DNA from: DASXBA01 sp036406475 | GTDB taxonomy: Bacteria > Actinomycetota > Thermoleophilia > Solirubrobacterales > Thermoleophilaceae | Direction of reading: 5' to 3' | NCBI GenBank assembly: GCA_036406475.1 | Contig: DASXBA010000075.1 | Span: forward strand, 3,525 to 67,524 | DNA length: 64,000 nt | Part shown: positions 55,610 through 63,512 of the stretch, piece after piece | How positions within the stretch are numbered: the first letter of the stretch is position 1 | How the letters are laid out: every line of letters starts with the position of its first letter | Position numbers and translations under genes: made by a program | The notes under the pieces: model-generated | The model's database searches: none | What the model was told of the DNA's origin: nothing | The model's input: only the letters and a program-made list of their open reading frames with translations

Positions 55610-55647
55610 TGAAGCACTTGGGCGGTCATGGCAGCCCAGATGCTTCA
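55610..55647 (+). repeat. Left hairpin repeat flanking the DUF559-type gene
   Basis: TGAAGCACTTGG (55610-55621) pairs with CCAGATGCTTCA (55636-55647), 10 of 12 bases. The loop holds the gene's ATG in ATGGCAGC. 19 of 20 bases from the ATG onward are repeated at 56566-56585, and the differing base (G here, C there) is matched by a compensating change in the other arm. Confidence 0.8.
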
Positions 55648-56566
55648 ACCGGTCGCGGTGGCGGCCTGGAGGCTCGCTCAGGCCCAGCACTGGGTGGTCA
55701 CCCGCGAGCAGCTGCTGCAGCTCGGCTTCACGCCGGCGGCGATCAAGTGGCGTGTGCAGACAGGGCGCCTGCACCGCCTGTGGGACGGGGTATACGCGGT
55801 TGGACACCGGGGCGTGACGCGGCTCGGCCGCTGGAAGGCCGCGACCCTTGCATGCGGGCCCCATTCCGCCCTCTGCGGGGGGAGCGGGGGCACACTGGTG
55901 GGTCTGTGCGACCGCGATGGCCCACAGATCGAGGTCGCGGTGCCGCCCGCTGTGGTTCGCTCGCGTGAGGGGATCGACCTGCGCCGGGTCGAGCGGCTCG
56001 CCGATCACACGACCCACGTCCGCGGCGTGCCCGTCTGCAGGCCTCCACTGCTGCTGGTTCAGCTCTCCGCCCGGCTGGACCGCGACTCGGTCGAGGCGCT
56101 GATCAACCGCGCCGACAACCGCGACCTGATCGATCCCGAGACTCTGCGCGCGGCGCTCGCGCTCCTGAAGGGGCGGCCCGGCGTGGCGCAGTTGCGCTCG
56201 ATCCTGGACCGCGCCACCTTCCAGCTCTCGAGGTCCAAGCTCGAGCGGCTGTTCCGCCCGCTCGCGCGCCGGGCGGGGCTGGGCGAGTACCTCATGGGCC
56301 GGTGGGTGAACGGCTTCGAGGTCGACTTCTGGTTTCCGGCGCTCAACTACGTGGTCGAGACGGACGGCCTGCGCTACCACCGCACGCCGCAGACTCAGAC
56401 GCGCGACCTGCGGCGAGATCAGGCCCACGATCGGGCCGGCACCTGGCATTCGCGCTTCTCACACGCCCAGATCGCCTTCGAGCGCGCGTACGTCGCGGAG
56501 CAATTGGTTGCCAAGCGACGCCAGATCGAAGCGGTCCACCAAACGAATGAAGGATCTGGAAGCTGA
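55628..56566 (+). CDS. AbiEi-like N-terminal domain plus DUF559-type (PD-(D/E)XK-like) protein
   Basis: 312 residues. N-terminal winged-helix of the AbiEi_4 type (AAWRLAQAQHWVVTREQLLQLGFTPAAIKWRVQTGRLHRLWDGVYAVGH), a middle beta region, and a C-terminal DUF559/Vsr-like fold (VNGFEVDFWFPALNYVVETDGLRYHRTPQTQTRDLRRDQ), in which E.D.......VE.DG and the downstream RD..RD resemble a PD-(D/E)XK nuclease core. Such proteins are abundant and often duplicated in actinobacteria, annotated as type IV antitoxin-like; no toxin gene is adjacent. The gene is bracketed by two covarying hairpins and runs against both neighbours. Confidence 0.82.
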   Translation: MAAQMLQPVAVAAWRLAQAQHWVVTREQLLQLGFTPAAIKWRVQTGRLHRLWDGVYAVGHRGVTRLGRWKAATLACGPHSALCGGSGGTLVGLCDRDGPQIEVAVPPAVVRSREGIDLRRVERLADHTTHVRGVPVCRPPLLLVQLSARLDRDSVEALINRADNRDLIDPETLRAALALLKGRPGVAQLRSILDRATFQLSRSKLERLFRPLARRAGLGEYLMGRWVNGFEVDFWFPALNYVVETDGLRYHRTPQTQTRDLRRDQAHDRAGTWHSRFSHAQIAFERAYVAEQLVAKRRQIEAVHQTNEGSGS

Positions 56567-56585
56567 TGGCAGCCCAGATCCTTCA
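56548..56585 (+). repeat. Right hairpin repeat flanking the DUF559-type gene
   Basis: TGAAGGATCTGG (56548-56559) pairs perfectly with CCAGATCCTTCA (56574-56585), 12 bp, with a 14-nt loop that contains the gene's TGA stop (56564-56566) and ATGGCAGC. Direct-repeat partner of 55610-55647. Confidence 0.85.
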
Positions 56586-56601
56586 GGCGTCGCCGGGGGG
56601 A

Positions 56602-58248
56602 CTAGGTGGCGACCGTCTCGGCGCCGAGCTCCTCGCTGATTGCAACGTCAAGTGAGTAGTCGATCGGCAGCACGATCAGGGATGGAACGTCCAGGGTCAG
56701 CGCGTGCGTCAGCCGCTGCGCGAAGTCGTCGGCCGAGTCGCAGCGCCACGCCGGCAGGCCGAAGCCCTCGGCGAGCTTCACGAAGTCCGGGTTCGTGAAG
56801 TCGACCCCGAAGTGCTCGCCGAACTTCTTGTCCTGCTTCCAGACGATCGAGCCGTACTGCTGGTTCTCCCAGATCACGTTGACGAAGGCGGTCCCCAGCC
56901 GCATTGCCGTCTCGAGCTCCTGGCAGTTCATGAGGAAGCCGCCGTCGCCGTTGACCGTGACCACGTGGCGATCGGGATGGACCAGCTTGGCGGCGACCGC
57001 CGCGGGGACGGCGAAGCCCATGCCCGCGAGGCCGTTGGCGATCAGCACGGTGTTGGGCTCGTAGGCCGGGAACATGCGACCGATCCAGAGCTTGTGCAGG
57101 CCGACGTCCGAGATCAGGATGTCCTCGCGGCCGAGCGCCTTGCGGATCTCGTAGAGGGCGCGGGGCGGCTGGACGGGGAAGGCGTCGTTGTCCTTGGCCG
57201 CGTCGAAGTGGCTGCGCACCACCTCGCGCAGGCGCTGCGAGCCACCCTGGTGGGGCACGTGCCGGCACTCCTCTCCCAGGCGGGTGAGGATGTGGTAGAG
57301 GTCGCCGACCAGCTCGACCTCGGGAATGAAGAACGCGTCGGTCTCGGCGGGAACCGAGTCGATGCAGATGATCTTCTTGTCCCGGTTCGGGTTCCAGTGC
57401 TCGGGCGAGTGCTCGACCAGGTCGTAGCCGATGGCCAGCACGACGTCCGCCTCCTCGAACCCGGCCATGTTGTAGTCGCCGGCCTGGAGCCCGACCGAGC
57501 CGAGCGCCTTGGGGTCGTCGGGGTCGAGCAGGCCCTTGCCCATGAAGGTCTCGGCCACCGGGATGCCGGTCGAGCGAACGAACTCGCGGAGCGCGGGCGT
57601 GGCGCCGCCGCGGATGACCCCGTTGCCGGCCAGGGCCACGGGATTGAGCGCGCCTCGGACCAGGTCGGCCGCCTTGAGCAGCTCGCGGGCGGAGGGCTCG
57701 GGACGAACGAGGCGGCGGCGCGGCAGCGGCTCGCCCTCGATCTCCGCCTCCATCACGTCCTCGGGCAGCTCGATGTGGGTGGCGCCGGGCTTCTCGCCCT
57801 CCGCGACCTTGAAGGCCTTGCGGACGACCTCGGGGATGATCGCCCCGTCGGAGAGGCGGGCGTTCCACTTGGTGATCGGTCGCATCACCCGCTCGAGGTC
57901 GATGTACTGGTGCGACTCCTTGTGCATGCGCTCGAGGTCGCCCTGGCCGGTGAGCGCGACGAGCGGGGCGCGGTCGAGATAGGCGTCGGCCACGGCGGTG
58001 ACCAGGTTCAAAGCACCCGGACCGAGCGTGCCGAGGCAGACGCCGGCGTGGCCGGTGAGCCGGCCCCAGACATCGGCCATGTAGGCGCCGCCCTGCTCGT
58101 GGCGAACGGGCACGAACTCGACCGAAGAGCGCGCCAGCGACTCGTTGAGGTCCAGCGTCTCCTCACCCGGGATGCCGAAGACGTGCTTGACGCCTTCGGC
58201 CTCCAGGCATTCGACGAAGACGTCGGACGCTTTGCGCTTGGAGGGCAC
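56602..58248 (-). CDS. Acetolactate-synthase-like thiamine-diphosphate enzyme
   Basis: 548 residues from GTG 58248. N-terminal Pyr domain VFVECLEAEGVKHVFGIPGEETLDLNESL (Glu for TPP activation in HEQGGAYMAD), central FAD/NAD-like domain, C-terminal PP domain with NGDGGFLMNCQELETAMRLG (GDG..N Mg/TPP motif). The family includes biosynthetic and catabolic acetolactate synthases, glyoxylate carboligase and oxalyl-CoA-type enzymes. No small regulatory subunit gene is adjacent, which favours a catabolic or unassigned role. Confidence 0.87.
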   Translation of the reverse strand: MPSKRKASDVFVECLEAEGVKHVFGIPGEETLDLNESLARSSVEFVPVRHEQGGAYMADVWGRLTGHAGVCLGTLGPGALNLVTAVADAYLDRAPLVALTGQGDLERMHKESHQYIDLERVMRPITKWNARLSDGAIIPEVVRKAFKVAEGEKPGATHIELPEDVMEAEIEGEPLPRRRLVRPEPSARELLKAADLVRGALNPVALAGNGVIRGGATPALREFVRSTGIPVAETFMGKGLLDPDDPKALGSVGLQAGDYNMAGFEEADVVLAIGYDLVEHSPEHWNPNRDKKIICIDSVPAETDAFFIPEVELVGDLYHILTRLGEECRHVPHQGGSQRLREVVRSHFDAAKDNDAFPVQPPRALYEIRKALGREDILISDVGLHKLWIGRMFPAYEPNTVLIANGLAGMGFAVPAAVAAKLVHPDRHVVTVNGDGGFLMNCQELETAMRLGTAFVNVIWENQQYGSIVWKQDKKFGEHFGVDFTNPDFVKLAEGFGLPAWRCDSADDFAQRLTHALTLDVPSLIVLPIDYSLDVAISEELGAETVAT

Positions 58249-58275
58249 CTGCCATCGGACTGTAACGTCTCCCGA
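58249..58275. promoter_or_regulatory. 27-bp divergent promoter region
   Basis: Forward -10 TAACGT (58263-58268) is 7 nt before ATG 58276; reverse TACAGT (plus-strand ACTGTA, 58259-58264) is 10 nt before GTG 58248. Both mRNAs would be leaderless or nearly so; the two -10 boxes overlap by 2 bp. Confidence 0.45.
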
Positions 58276-59598
58276 ATGGGGCCCTCGGCCCGCTACGCGA
58301 AGAGCGGAGACGTCCACATCGCCTACGTGATCGAGGGCGACGCGCCCATGGACCTGGTCTGGGTGCCGACCTGGATCTCGCAGTGCGAGCACCTGTTCAC
58401 CGAGCCCACGCTCGAGGCCGTGGGCGAGCGGATCGGCCGCTTTGCGCGCGTGATCACCTTCGACCGGCGCGGCTCCGGTCTCTCCGACCCGATGATCGGC
58501 GCGCCCACACTCGAGGAGCAGATGGACGACGTCCTCGCCGTGATGGACGCCGCCGGATGCGAGCGGGCGACGATCTTCGGGACGCTCGAGGGCGGACCGC
58601 TCGCCGCCCTCTTCGCGGCGACCTACCCCGACCGCGTGAACTCGCTGATCCTCTACGCCACCTTCGCCCGCGCCTCGCGAGCGGAGGGCTACGACTGGAC
58701 CTGGACCAAGGAGGAGCGGGCGGCGGCCATGAGCCAGCTGGTGGCGAACTGGGGCCAGGGGCTCACGGCCGGCGGCATCGCGCCGAGCCGAATGAACGAC
58801 CCGCAGTTCGTCGAGTGGGCGGCGCGGATGGAGCGGCTGGCCGCCAGCCCCGCGACCATCGCCAAGATCATGGACCTGATCGGCGAGTTCGACGTGCGCC
58901 ACGTCCTGCCGTCGATCCGCGTGCCCACCCTGGTGCTGCACCGGCGCGACGACAACTTCATCGACTTCCGTCACGGCCAGTACATCGCCGAGCACGTCCC
59001 GAACGCGCGGCTGGTGGAGCTCGACGGCAGCGACAACCTGTTCACGGTCGGCGACGTGGACTCGTTCCTCGGCGAGGTGGAGGAGTTCCTCACCGGCAGC
59101 CGCTTCGTGAAGGAGCCCGACCGCATGCTCGCGACCGTGCTCTTCACGGACATCTGCGACTCGACCAAGCGCGCCGCCGAGCTCGGGGACGCCGACTGGC
59201 GAAAGCTGCTCGAGCAGCACGACCGGCTGGTGCGGCGGGCGCTCGAGCGCCACCGCGGCCGCGAGATCAAGAGCACCGGCGACGGCTTCCTCGCGACCTT
59301 CGACGGACCCGCCCGGGCGCTGCGCTGCGCGGCGTCGATCTCCGAGGGCGTCCGGACGCTCGGCATCGAGGTCCGGGCCGGGCTGCACACCGGCGAGGTC
59401 GAGGTGATGAACGGCGACATCGGCGGGCTCGCGGTGCACATAGGCGCCCGCGTGATGGGCGCCGCCGGGCCGAGCGAGGTCCTCGTGTCGAGCACGGTCA
59501 AGGACCTGGTCGTCGGCTCGGGGATCGAATTCGCCGAGCGTGGCAGCCACGAGCTGAAGGGCGTCCCCGGCGAGTGGCGCCTCTTCGCCGTCGACTGA
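58276..59598 (+). CDS. Class III nucleotide cyclase with degenerate alpha/beta-hydrolase domain
   Basis: 440 residues. An alpha/beta-hydrolase domain (about 1-270: ITFDRRGSGLSDP, ATIFGTLEGGPLAALFAATYPDRV) is joined to a class III cyclase domain (VLFTDICDSTKRAAELGD, EIKSTGDGFLATFDGPARAL, RAGLHTGEVE, AVHIGARV) with both metal Asp and the adenine-selecting Lys, so cAMP production is likely. The hydrolase nucleophile elbow is GTLEG instead of GxSxG, and the usual DH near the end is DN (GSDNLFTVGD); the hydrolase part is probably a ligand sensor. Soluble. Confidence 0.9.
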   Translation: MGPSARYAKSGDVHIAYVIEGDAPMDLVWVPTWISQCEHLFTEPTLEAVGERIGRFARVITFDRRGSGLSDPMIGAPTLEEQMDDVLAVMDAAGCERATIFGTLEGGPLAALFAATYPDRVNSLILYATFARASRAEGYDWTWTKEERAAAMSQLVANWGQGLTAGGIAPSRMNDPQFVEWAARMERLAASPATIAKIMDLIGEFDVRHVLPSIRVPTLVLHRRDDNFIDFRHGQYIAEHVPNARLVELDGSDNLFTVGDVDSFLGEVEEFLTGSRFVKEPDRMLATVLFTDICDSTKRAAELGDADWRKLLEQHDRLVRRALERHRGREIKSTGDGFLATFDGPARALRCAASISEGVRTLGIEVRAGLHTGEVEVMNGDIGGLAVHIGARVMGAAGPSEVLVSSTVKDLVVGSGIEFAERGSHELKGVPGEWRLFAVD

Positions 59599-59645
59599 GC
59601 CGAGCCGACCGCTACCTTCGATGGGTCGGTGGTTTGACTCACTCG

Positions 59646-61019
59646 ATGAGGCGCCTCCCCGTCCTGACAGCCCTTGCGCTCGTGCTGCTCGTTCCGGCGG
59701 CAGACGCGGCGACCCGCCATGTGGTCCGCGGCCGCGGCTTCGGCCACGGCATCGGCATGAGTCAATTCGGGGCCTACGGCTACGCCCAGCACGGGCGCAC
59801 CTACTCCCAGATCCTGCGCCACTACTACAAGGGCACGGCCCTGGGGAACACGCACACCAAGCTGGTTCGGGTGGTCCTCCTGGCGAGCAAGCGCTCGGTC
59901 CGCTTCCGTGGCGCCTCCCGCCTGGCCGGCGTACGGGCGCTCGACAAGCGGGCCACCTACACCGTGCGGCGCAGCGGCGGCCTCCTGGGCCTCTATCGCG
60001 GCGGCAAGCTCAAGGGCCGCTACCGGACCCTCCGCGTCTACCGGGGCGGCGGCAGCATTCGCCTGCTGGGACGGGCGATCAACGACATCTCGTCCGGCCG
60101 CTATCACGGCTCGATCGACCTTCGCCGCGGAGCCTCGGGCGGCGTGACCGCGATCAACCGGATCAAGCTCGACCAGTATGTGCTCGGCGTGGTCGCCGGC
60201 GAGATGCCGTCGTCGTGGGACCCCGAGGCGCTCAAGTCCCAGGCCGTGGCGGCCAGGACGTACGCGCTCGCCACCCGGCAGCACGGCGGCGCGTTCGACC
60301 TCTACCCGGACACGCGCTCGCAGGTCTACAAGGGCGTGGCCGGCGAGGAACCGAGCAGCAATGCGGCCGTGCGGGCCACGGCCGGCCAGGTGGTGACCTA
60401 CCAGGGCAGCCCGATCGTCACGTATTACTTCTCGACCTCGGGCGGCCGGACCGAGAACATCGAGAACAGCTTCCTGGGCGCCGACCCCGAGCCCTACCTC
60501 GTGAGCGTCGACGACCCCTACGACGGCATCTCGCCGCGCCACACGTGGCGGGTCAGCTTCTCGACGAGGCAGATGGACGCCCGGCTCGGAAGCTACTCGC
60601 GCGGGACCTTCCGCAAGATCAAGGTGCTGAAGCGGGGCGTCTCGCCGCGGATCGTGCGCGCCCGCGTCTACGGCACCCGCGGGACCCGAACGATCACCGG
60701 CCCGACGCTGCGGGCGCGGCTCGGGCTGTTCGACACCTGGGCCCGCTTCAGCACGGTCTCGACCTCGCAGGTCCACTACCGCGCAGCCCTCGCGGCCGTC
60801 TTCGGGCGCCACTCGCTCCCGCTCAGCATCCAGGGAGTCTTCACCCCGGCCCCGCGGGCCAGGAAGCTCGCGGTGGAGCGGCGCTCGCACCGTCGCTGGC
60901 GGCGGGTGGCCGTGGTCCGCACGAGCAAGGGCGGGCGCTACGCGCTCAACCTGAAGCGGCGCGGGCTGTACCGCGTCCGGTCCGGCTCGGTGGCCGGCCC
61001 CGCGGTGCGGGTGTCCTAA
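59646..61019 (+). CDS. Secreted SpoIID/LytB-domain protein
   Basis: 457 residues from ATG 59646. Signal peptide (LTALALVLLVPAADA-A), GRGFGHGIGMSQFGAYGYAQHGRTYSQILRHYYKGT at the N-terminus and the SpoIID core later (LDQYVLGVVAGEMPSSWDPEALKSQAVAARTYAL, TYYFSTSGGRTENIENSF). SpoIID proteins are lytic transglycosylases acting on denuded glycan strands; here in a non-sporulating context, with a basic C-terminal ~100 residues. It heads an envelope gene group. Confidence 0.9.
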   Translation: MRRLPVLTALALVLLVPAADAATRHVVRGRGFGHGIGMSQFGAYGYAQHGRTYSQILRHYYKGTALGNTHTKLVRVVLLASKRSVRFRGASRLAGVRALDKRATYTVRRSGGLLGLYRGGKLKGRYRTLRVYRGGGSIRLLGRAINDISSGRYHGSIDLRRGASGGVTAINRIKLDQYVLGVVAGEMPSSWDPEALKSQAVAARTYALATRQHGGAFDLYPDTRSQVYKGVAGEEPSSNAAVRATAGQVVTYQGSPIVTYYFSTSGGRTENIENSFLGADPEPYLVSVDDPYDGISPRHTWRVSFSTRQMDARLGSYSRGTFRKIKVLKRGVSPRIVRARVYGTRGTRTITGPTLRARLGLFDTWARFSTVSTSQVHYRAALAAVFGRHSLPLSIQGVFTPAPRARKLAVERRSHRRWRRVAVVRTSKGGRYALNLKRRGLYRVRSGSVAGPAVRVS

Positions 61020-61029
61020 CCTGCCCGGC

Positions 61030-62256
61030 GTGCGGCGGGCCCTACTCCTTGCGGCGGCGTGTGTCGCGGGCCTCTGCGCGCCCGCCTCGGCCTCGGCGGC
61101 GCTGACGCTGAAAGCCGACCGGCACGAGACCCCCTGGATCCGCCTCAGCCTCTCCGGCGGCCACGCGGGCGCCAAGGTGACCTTCCACGAGCAGGTGCGG
61201 CACAGCTTCCAGCCCGTGGCGACGAGAACGCTCGCCGGGCCCGCGATCACCCTGCCGCGCGCCGCCCCCTGGCGCTGCGACCGGCTGAGCCGCCGCTTCG
61301 TGGCCACCGAGTACAACGCCGACGGCAGCATCGAGCAGGACTTCGGCTCGGTCCGCACGCCCTCGTGCCGTCACCGCTTCGCGCTGACCATCCGGCCACG
61401 CAAGCCCCGCAGCGGCGGCCGCATCCGCGCGAGGGTGCGGGACCGCTGGCGCCTCAACGACCTGAAGCCGCGGCTGTGCCTGACGCCGCCGGGCGGCATC
61501 ACGCGCTGCAGGACTACGACCGCCATCGTCTTCCGCGCCCGGCGTCCCGGGGGCTGGCTCGTACGCGAGCGCACCAGCGTCCAGCATCAGTCCAAGGTCG
61601 CCTGGGTCCGGAATCCGCGCGGGCATCTGCGGGTGGTGGCGACCGGCGACTCGATGATCCAGATCGTCGACGGCTTCCTCAAGCGCCGCCTCGGGCGACG
61701 CCGCGGCGTTGGCGTACGGAGCGACTCGCACATCAGCACCGGCATCTCGAAGCCCGGGCTGCTCGACTGGCGCGCGCACGCCCGCAACCAGGCTCGGCGG
61801 GTTCGCGCGGACGTGACCGTCGTCTTCCTCGGCGCCAACGACGGCTTCCCGATGCCGACTCCGTCCGGCGCCACGGCCGACTGCTGTGGCAGCGCCTGGG
61901 TCAGGGAGTACGCGCGCCGAGCCCGTCAGATGATGCGCTCCTACGCCCGCGGCGGCCACGGCCTCGTCTACTGGCTCCTGCTGCCCGCGGCGAGGGGCGG
62001 CCCCTACCGCCCGATCTACCCGCAGGTGAACAAGGCCCTGCGCCTGGCCGCATCGCAGGAGCCTGGCAACGTGCGTCTGATCCACCTGGAGAAGGTGTTC
62101 ACGCCGGGCGGCCGCTACCGCGCGTCGATGCGCGTCCACGGCCGCCGGGTCCGCGTGCGCCAGGGCGACGGGATCCACCTGAACACCGCGGGGGCGTCGC
62201 TCGCCGCGTCGATCGTCGAGCGGGCGATGAAGCGCGACCGCGTGCTGCGCCGCTAG
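61030..62256 (+). CDS. Secreted SGNH-hydrolase (DUF459/OAT-type) with N-terminal beta domain
   Basis: 408 residues from GTG 61030. Signal peptide (APASASA-A), a ~190-residue beta-rich domain with Cys pairs (WRCDRLS, CLTPPGGITRC), then an SGNH domain: VVATGDSMIQIVDGFL (block I Ser), VVFLGANDG (block III), DGIHLNTAG (catalytic Asp/His). The type resembles extracellular O-acetyl esterases/transferases paired with MBOAT proteins. 10 nt after SpoIID, so one transcript; stop shares CTAG with the next gene. Confidence 0.88.
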   Translation: MRRALLLAAACVAGLCAPASASAALTLKADRHETPWIRLSLSGGHAGAKVTFHEQVRHSFQPVATRTLAGPAITLPRAAPWRCDRLSRRFVATEYNADGSIEQDFGSVRTPSCRHRFALTIRPRKPRSGGRIRARVRDRWRLNDLKPRLCLTPPGGITRCRTTTAIVFRARRPGGWLVRERTSVQHQSKVAWVRNPRGHLRVVATGDSMIQIVDGFLKRRLGRRRGVGVRSDSHISTGISKPGLLDWRAHARNQARRVRADVTVVFLGANDGFPMPTPSGATADCCGSAWVREYARRARQMMRSYARGGHGLVYWLLLPAARGGPYRPIYPQVNKALRLAASQEPGNVRLIHLEKVFTPGGRYRASMRVHGRRVRVRQGDGIHLNTAGASLAASIVERAMKRDRVLRR

Positions 62257-63497
62257 CGGCCGGTGCTCCAGGCCACCGGGCCGGAGTCGCAGGCGGAGCC
62301 CAGCGACCGGCGCCAGCTGCCCACGGCGCGGTCCGCATCGACGAAGCGGCCGCGGACCTCGATCACGGAGTGGTCGCGCAGCCTGCGTCTGAGCGCGAAG
62401 TTGCCCAACACGATCGGCACCGGACGGCGGAGCCGGAACGGCTTCGAGGCCTCGGGGCAGGGCCCGGGCAGCGTCCCGCGCAGGGCCCCGTGCTTCGAGG
62501 ACCCGAGGCTGAGGCGGTCGCGCGGCAGGAAGAAGGCGATCTGATAGCGGGCCGCGCTCCGGCTGGTCCAGGTCCCGCTCTCCCGCCGCGGGCGCCCCGG
62601 CCGGCCGCTCCAGCGGACACGCCCGCTATCGCAGCCGCGCTTGCGCACCCGCAGGAACCCGGTGACCCGGTTGTGCCGCTTGAAGCGCCCCCGCAGGCCG
62701 ATCCGCCGTCCCCGGCGGCCCTTGCCGATCGACACCGCGAAGCTGCCGTCGCCGGCCACCGGGATGAAGCCCGCGGCGCTGCGGCGCAGCTCTATCCGGC
62801 CGGCGCCGAGGCAGGCCTTGTTCACGACGAGCACGGCGCTCTTCACCACGCCGCCGCGGGCGAACGTGAAGCCCACGGGGCCCGTTCGGCCCGTGCCGGA
62901 CCAGGCGCCGTGCTTGGGATGCACCCTCGGCACGATCCGCAGGAGCAGCCGGGTCATCGCCGCGGCGCCGGCCGGGCCGAGGTGGAGACCGTCGCCTCCG
63001 AACCAGCCGCCGTGCCCGGCGCTGTAGCGGACCCAGTCGAGCACGCGGATCCGGCCCGGGTGGTGGCGCCCGGCCGCACGGATCAGGGCGGCGTCCGACT
63101 TGACGGAGCCGCCCTCATGGCGGGGCGTGACGAGTCCGAGCAGCCGCTTCGGCCCCACGATTCGCAGCGCTCGGTGGATGTCCGAGGAGGTCACGCGGAA
63201 GTTGGAGCCGAGCGCGAGGATCACGATCCGCGGCAGCGTGCCGTTGTGGCGCCGGCGGGCGACGATCCCGAGGCCCTCGCTCACCTGGCGGCAGCCGCGG
63301 GCATTTACCTCGAAGCCCGCCGCGGACAGCTGCTTGCCCGCGCCGAGCATCACCGAGTCGCCGATCGCGAGCGGCTGGCGGCCGCGGACGAGCCGCTTGT
63401 GCGGGCTGAAGTGCTTGGTCCCCCCGCAGGCCGCCTGGGCCACCCCGGGCGCGAGCAGCGCCAGCGCGAGACCGGCCAGTAGCGCTCCCTGCCGCAT
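62253..63497 (-). CDS. Secreted SGNH-type protein with C-terminal beta-sandwich domains
   Basis: 414 residues. Signal peptide ending VAQA-A, SGNH part with LAIGDSVMLGAGKQL (block I), LALGSNF (block III) and GDGLHLGPAG (catalytic block V), then ~230 residues of Arg/Gly-rich beta repeats (FTFARGGVVKSAVLV, GFLRVRKRGCDSGRV, YQIAFFLPRDRL) with cysteines. Probable envelope O-acetylation enzyme or glycan-binding esterase. Its ATG is 15 nt from the divergent MBOAT start. Confidence 0.85.
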   Translation of the reverse strand: MRQGALLAGLALALLAPGVAQAACGGTKHFSPHKRLVRGRQPLAIGDSVMLGAGKQLSAAGFEVNARGCRQVSEGLGIVARRRHNGTLPRIVILALGSNFRVTSSDIHRALRIVGPKRLLGLVTPRHEGGSVKSDAALIRAAGRHHPGRIRVLDWVRYSAGHGGWFGGDGLHLGPAGAAAMTRLLLRIVPRVHPKHGAWSGTGRTGPVGFTFARGGVVKSAVLVVNKACLGAGRIELRRSAAGFIPVAGDGSFAVSIGKGRRGRRIGLRGRFKRHNRVTGFLRVRKRGCDSGRVRWSGRPGRPRRESGTWTSRSAARYQIAFFLPRDRLSLGSSKHGALRGTLPGPCPEASKPFRLRRPVPIVLGNFALRRRLRDHSVIEVRGRFVDADRAVGSWRRSLGSACDSGPVAWSTGR

Positions 63498-63512
63498 CGC
63501 GCACTGTCTAAC

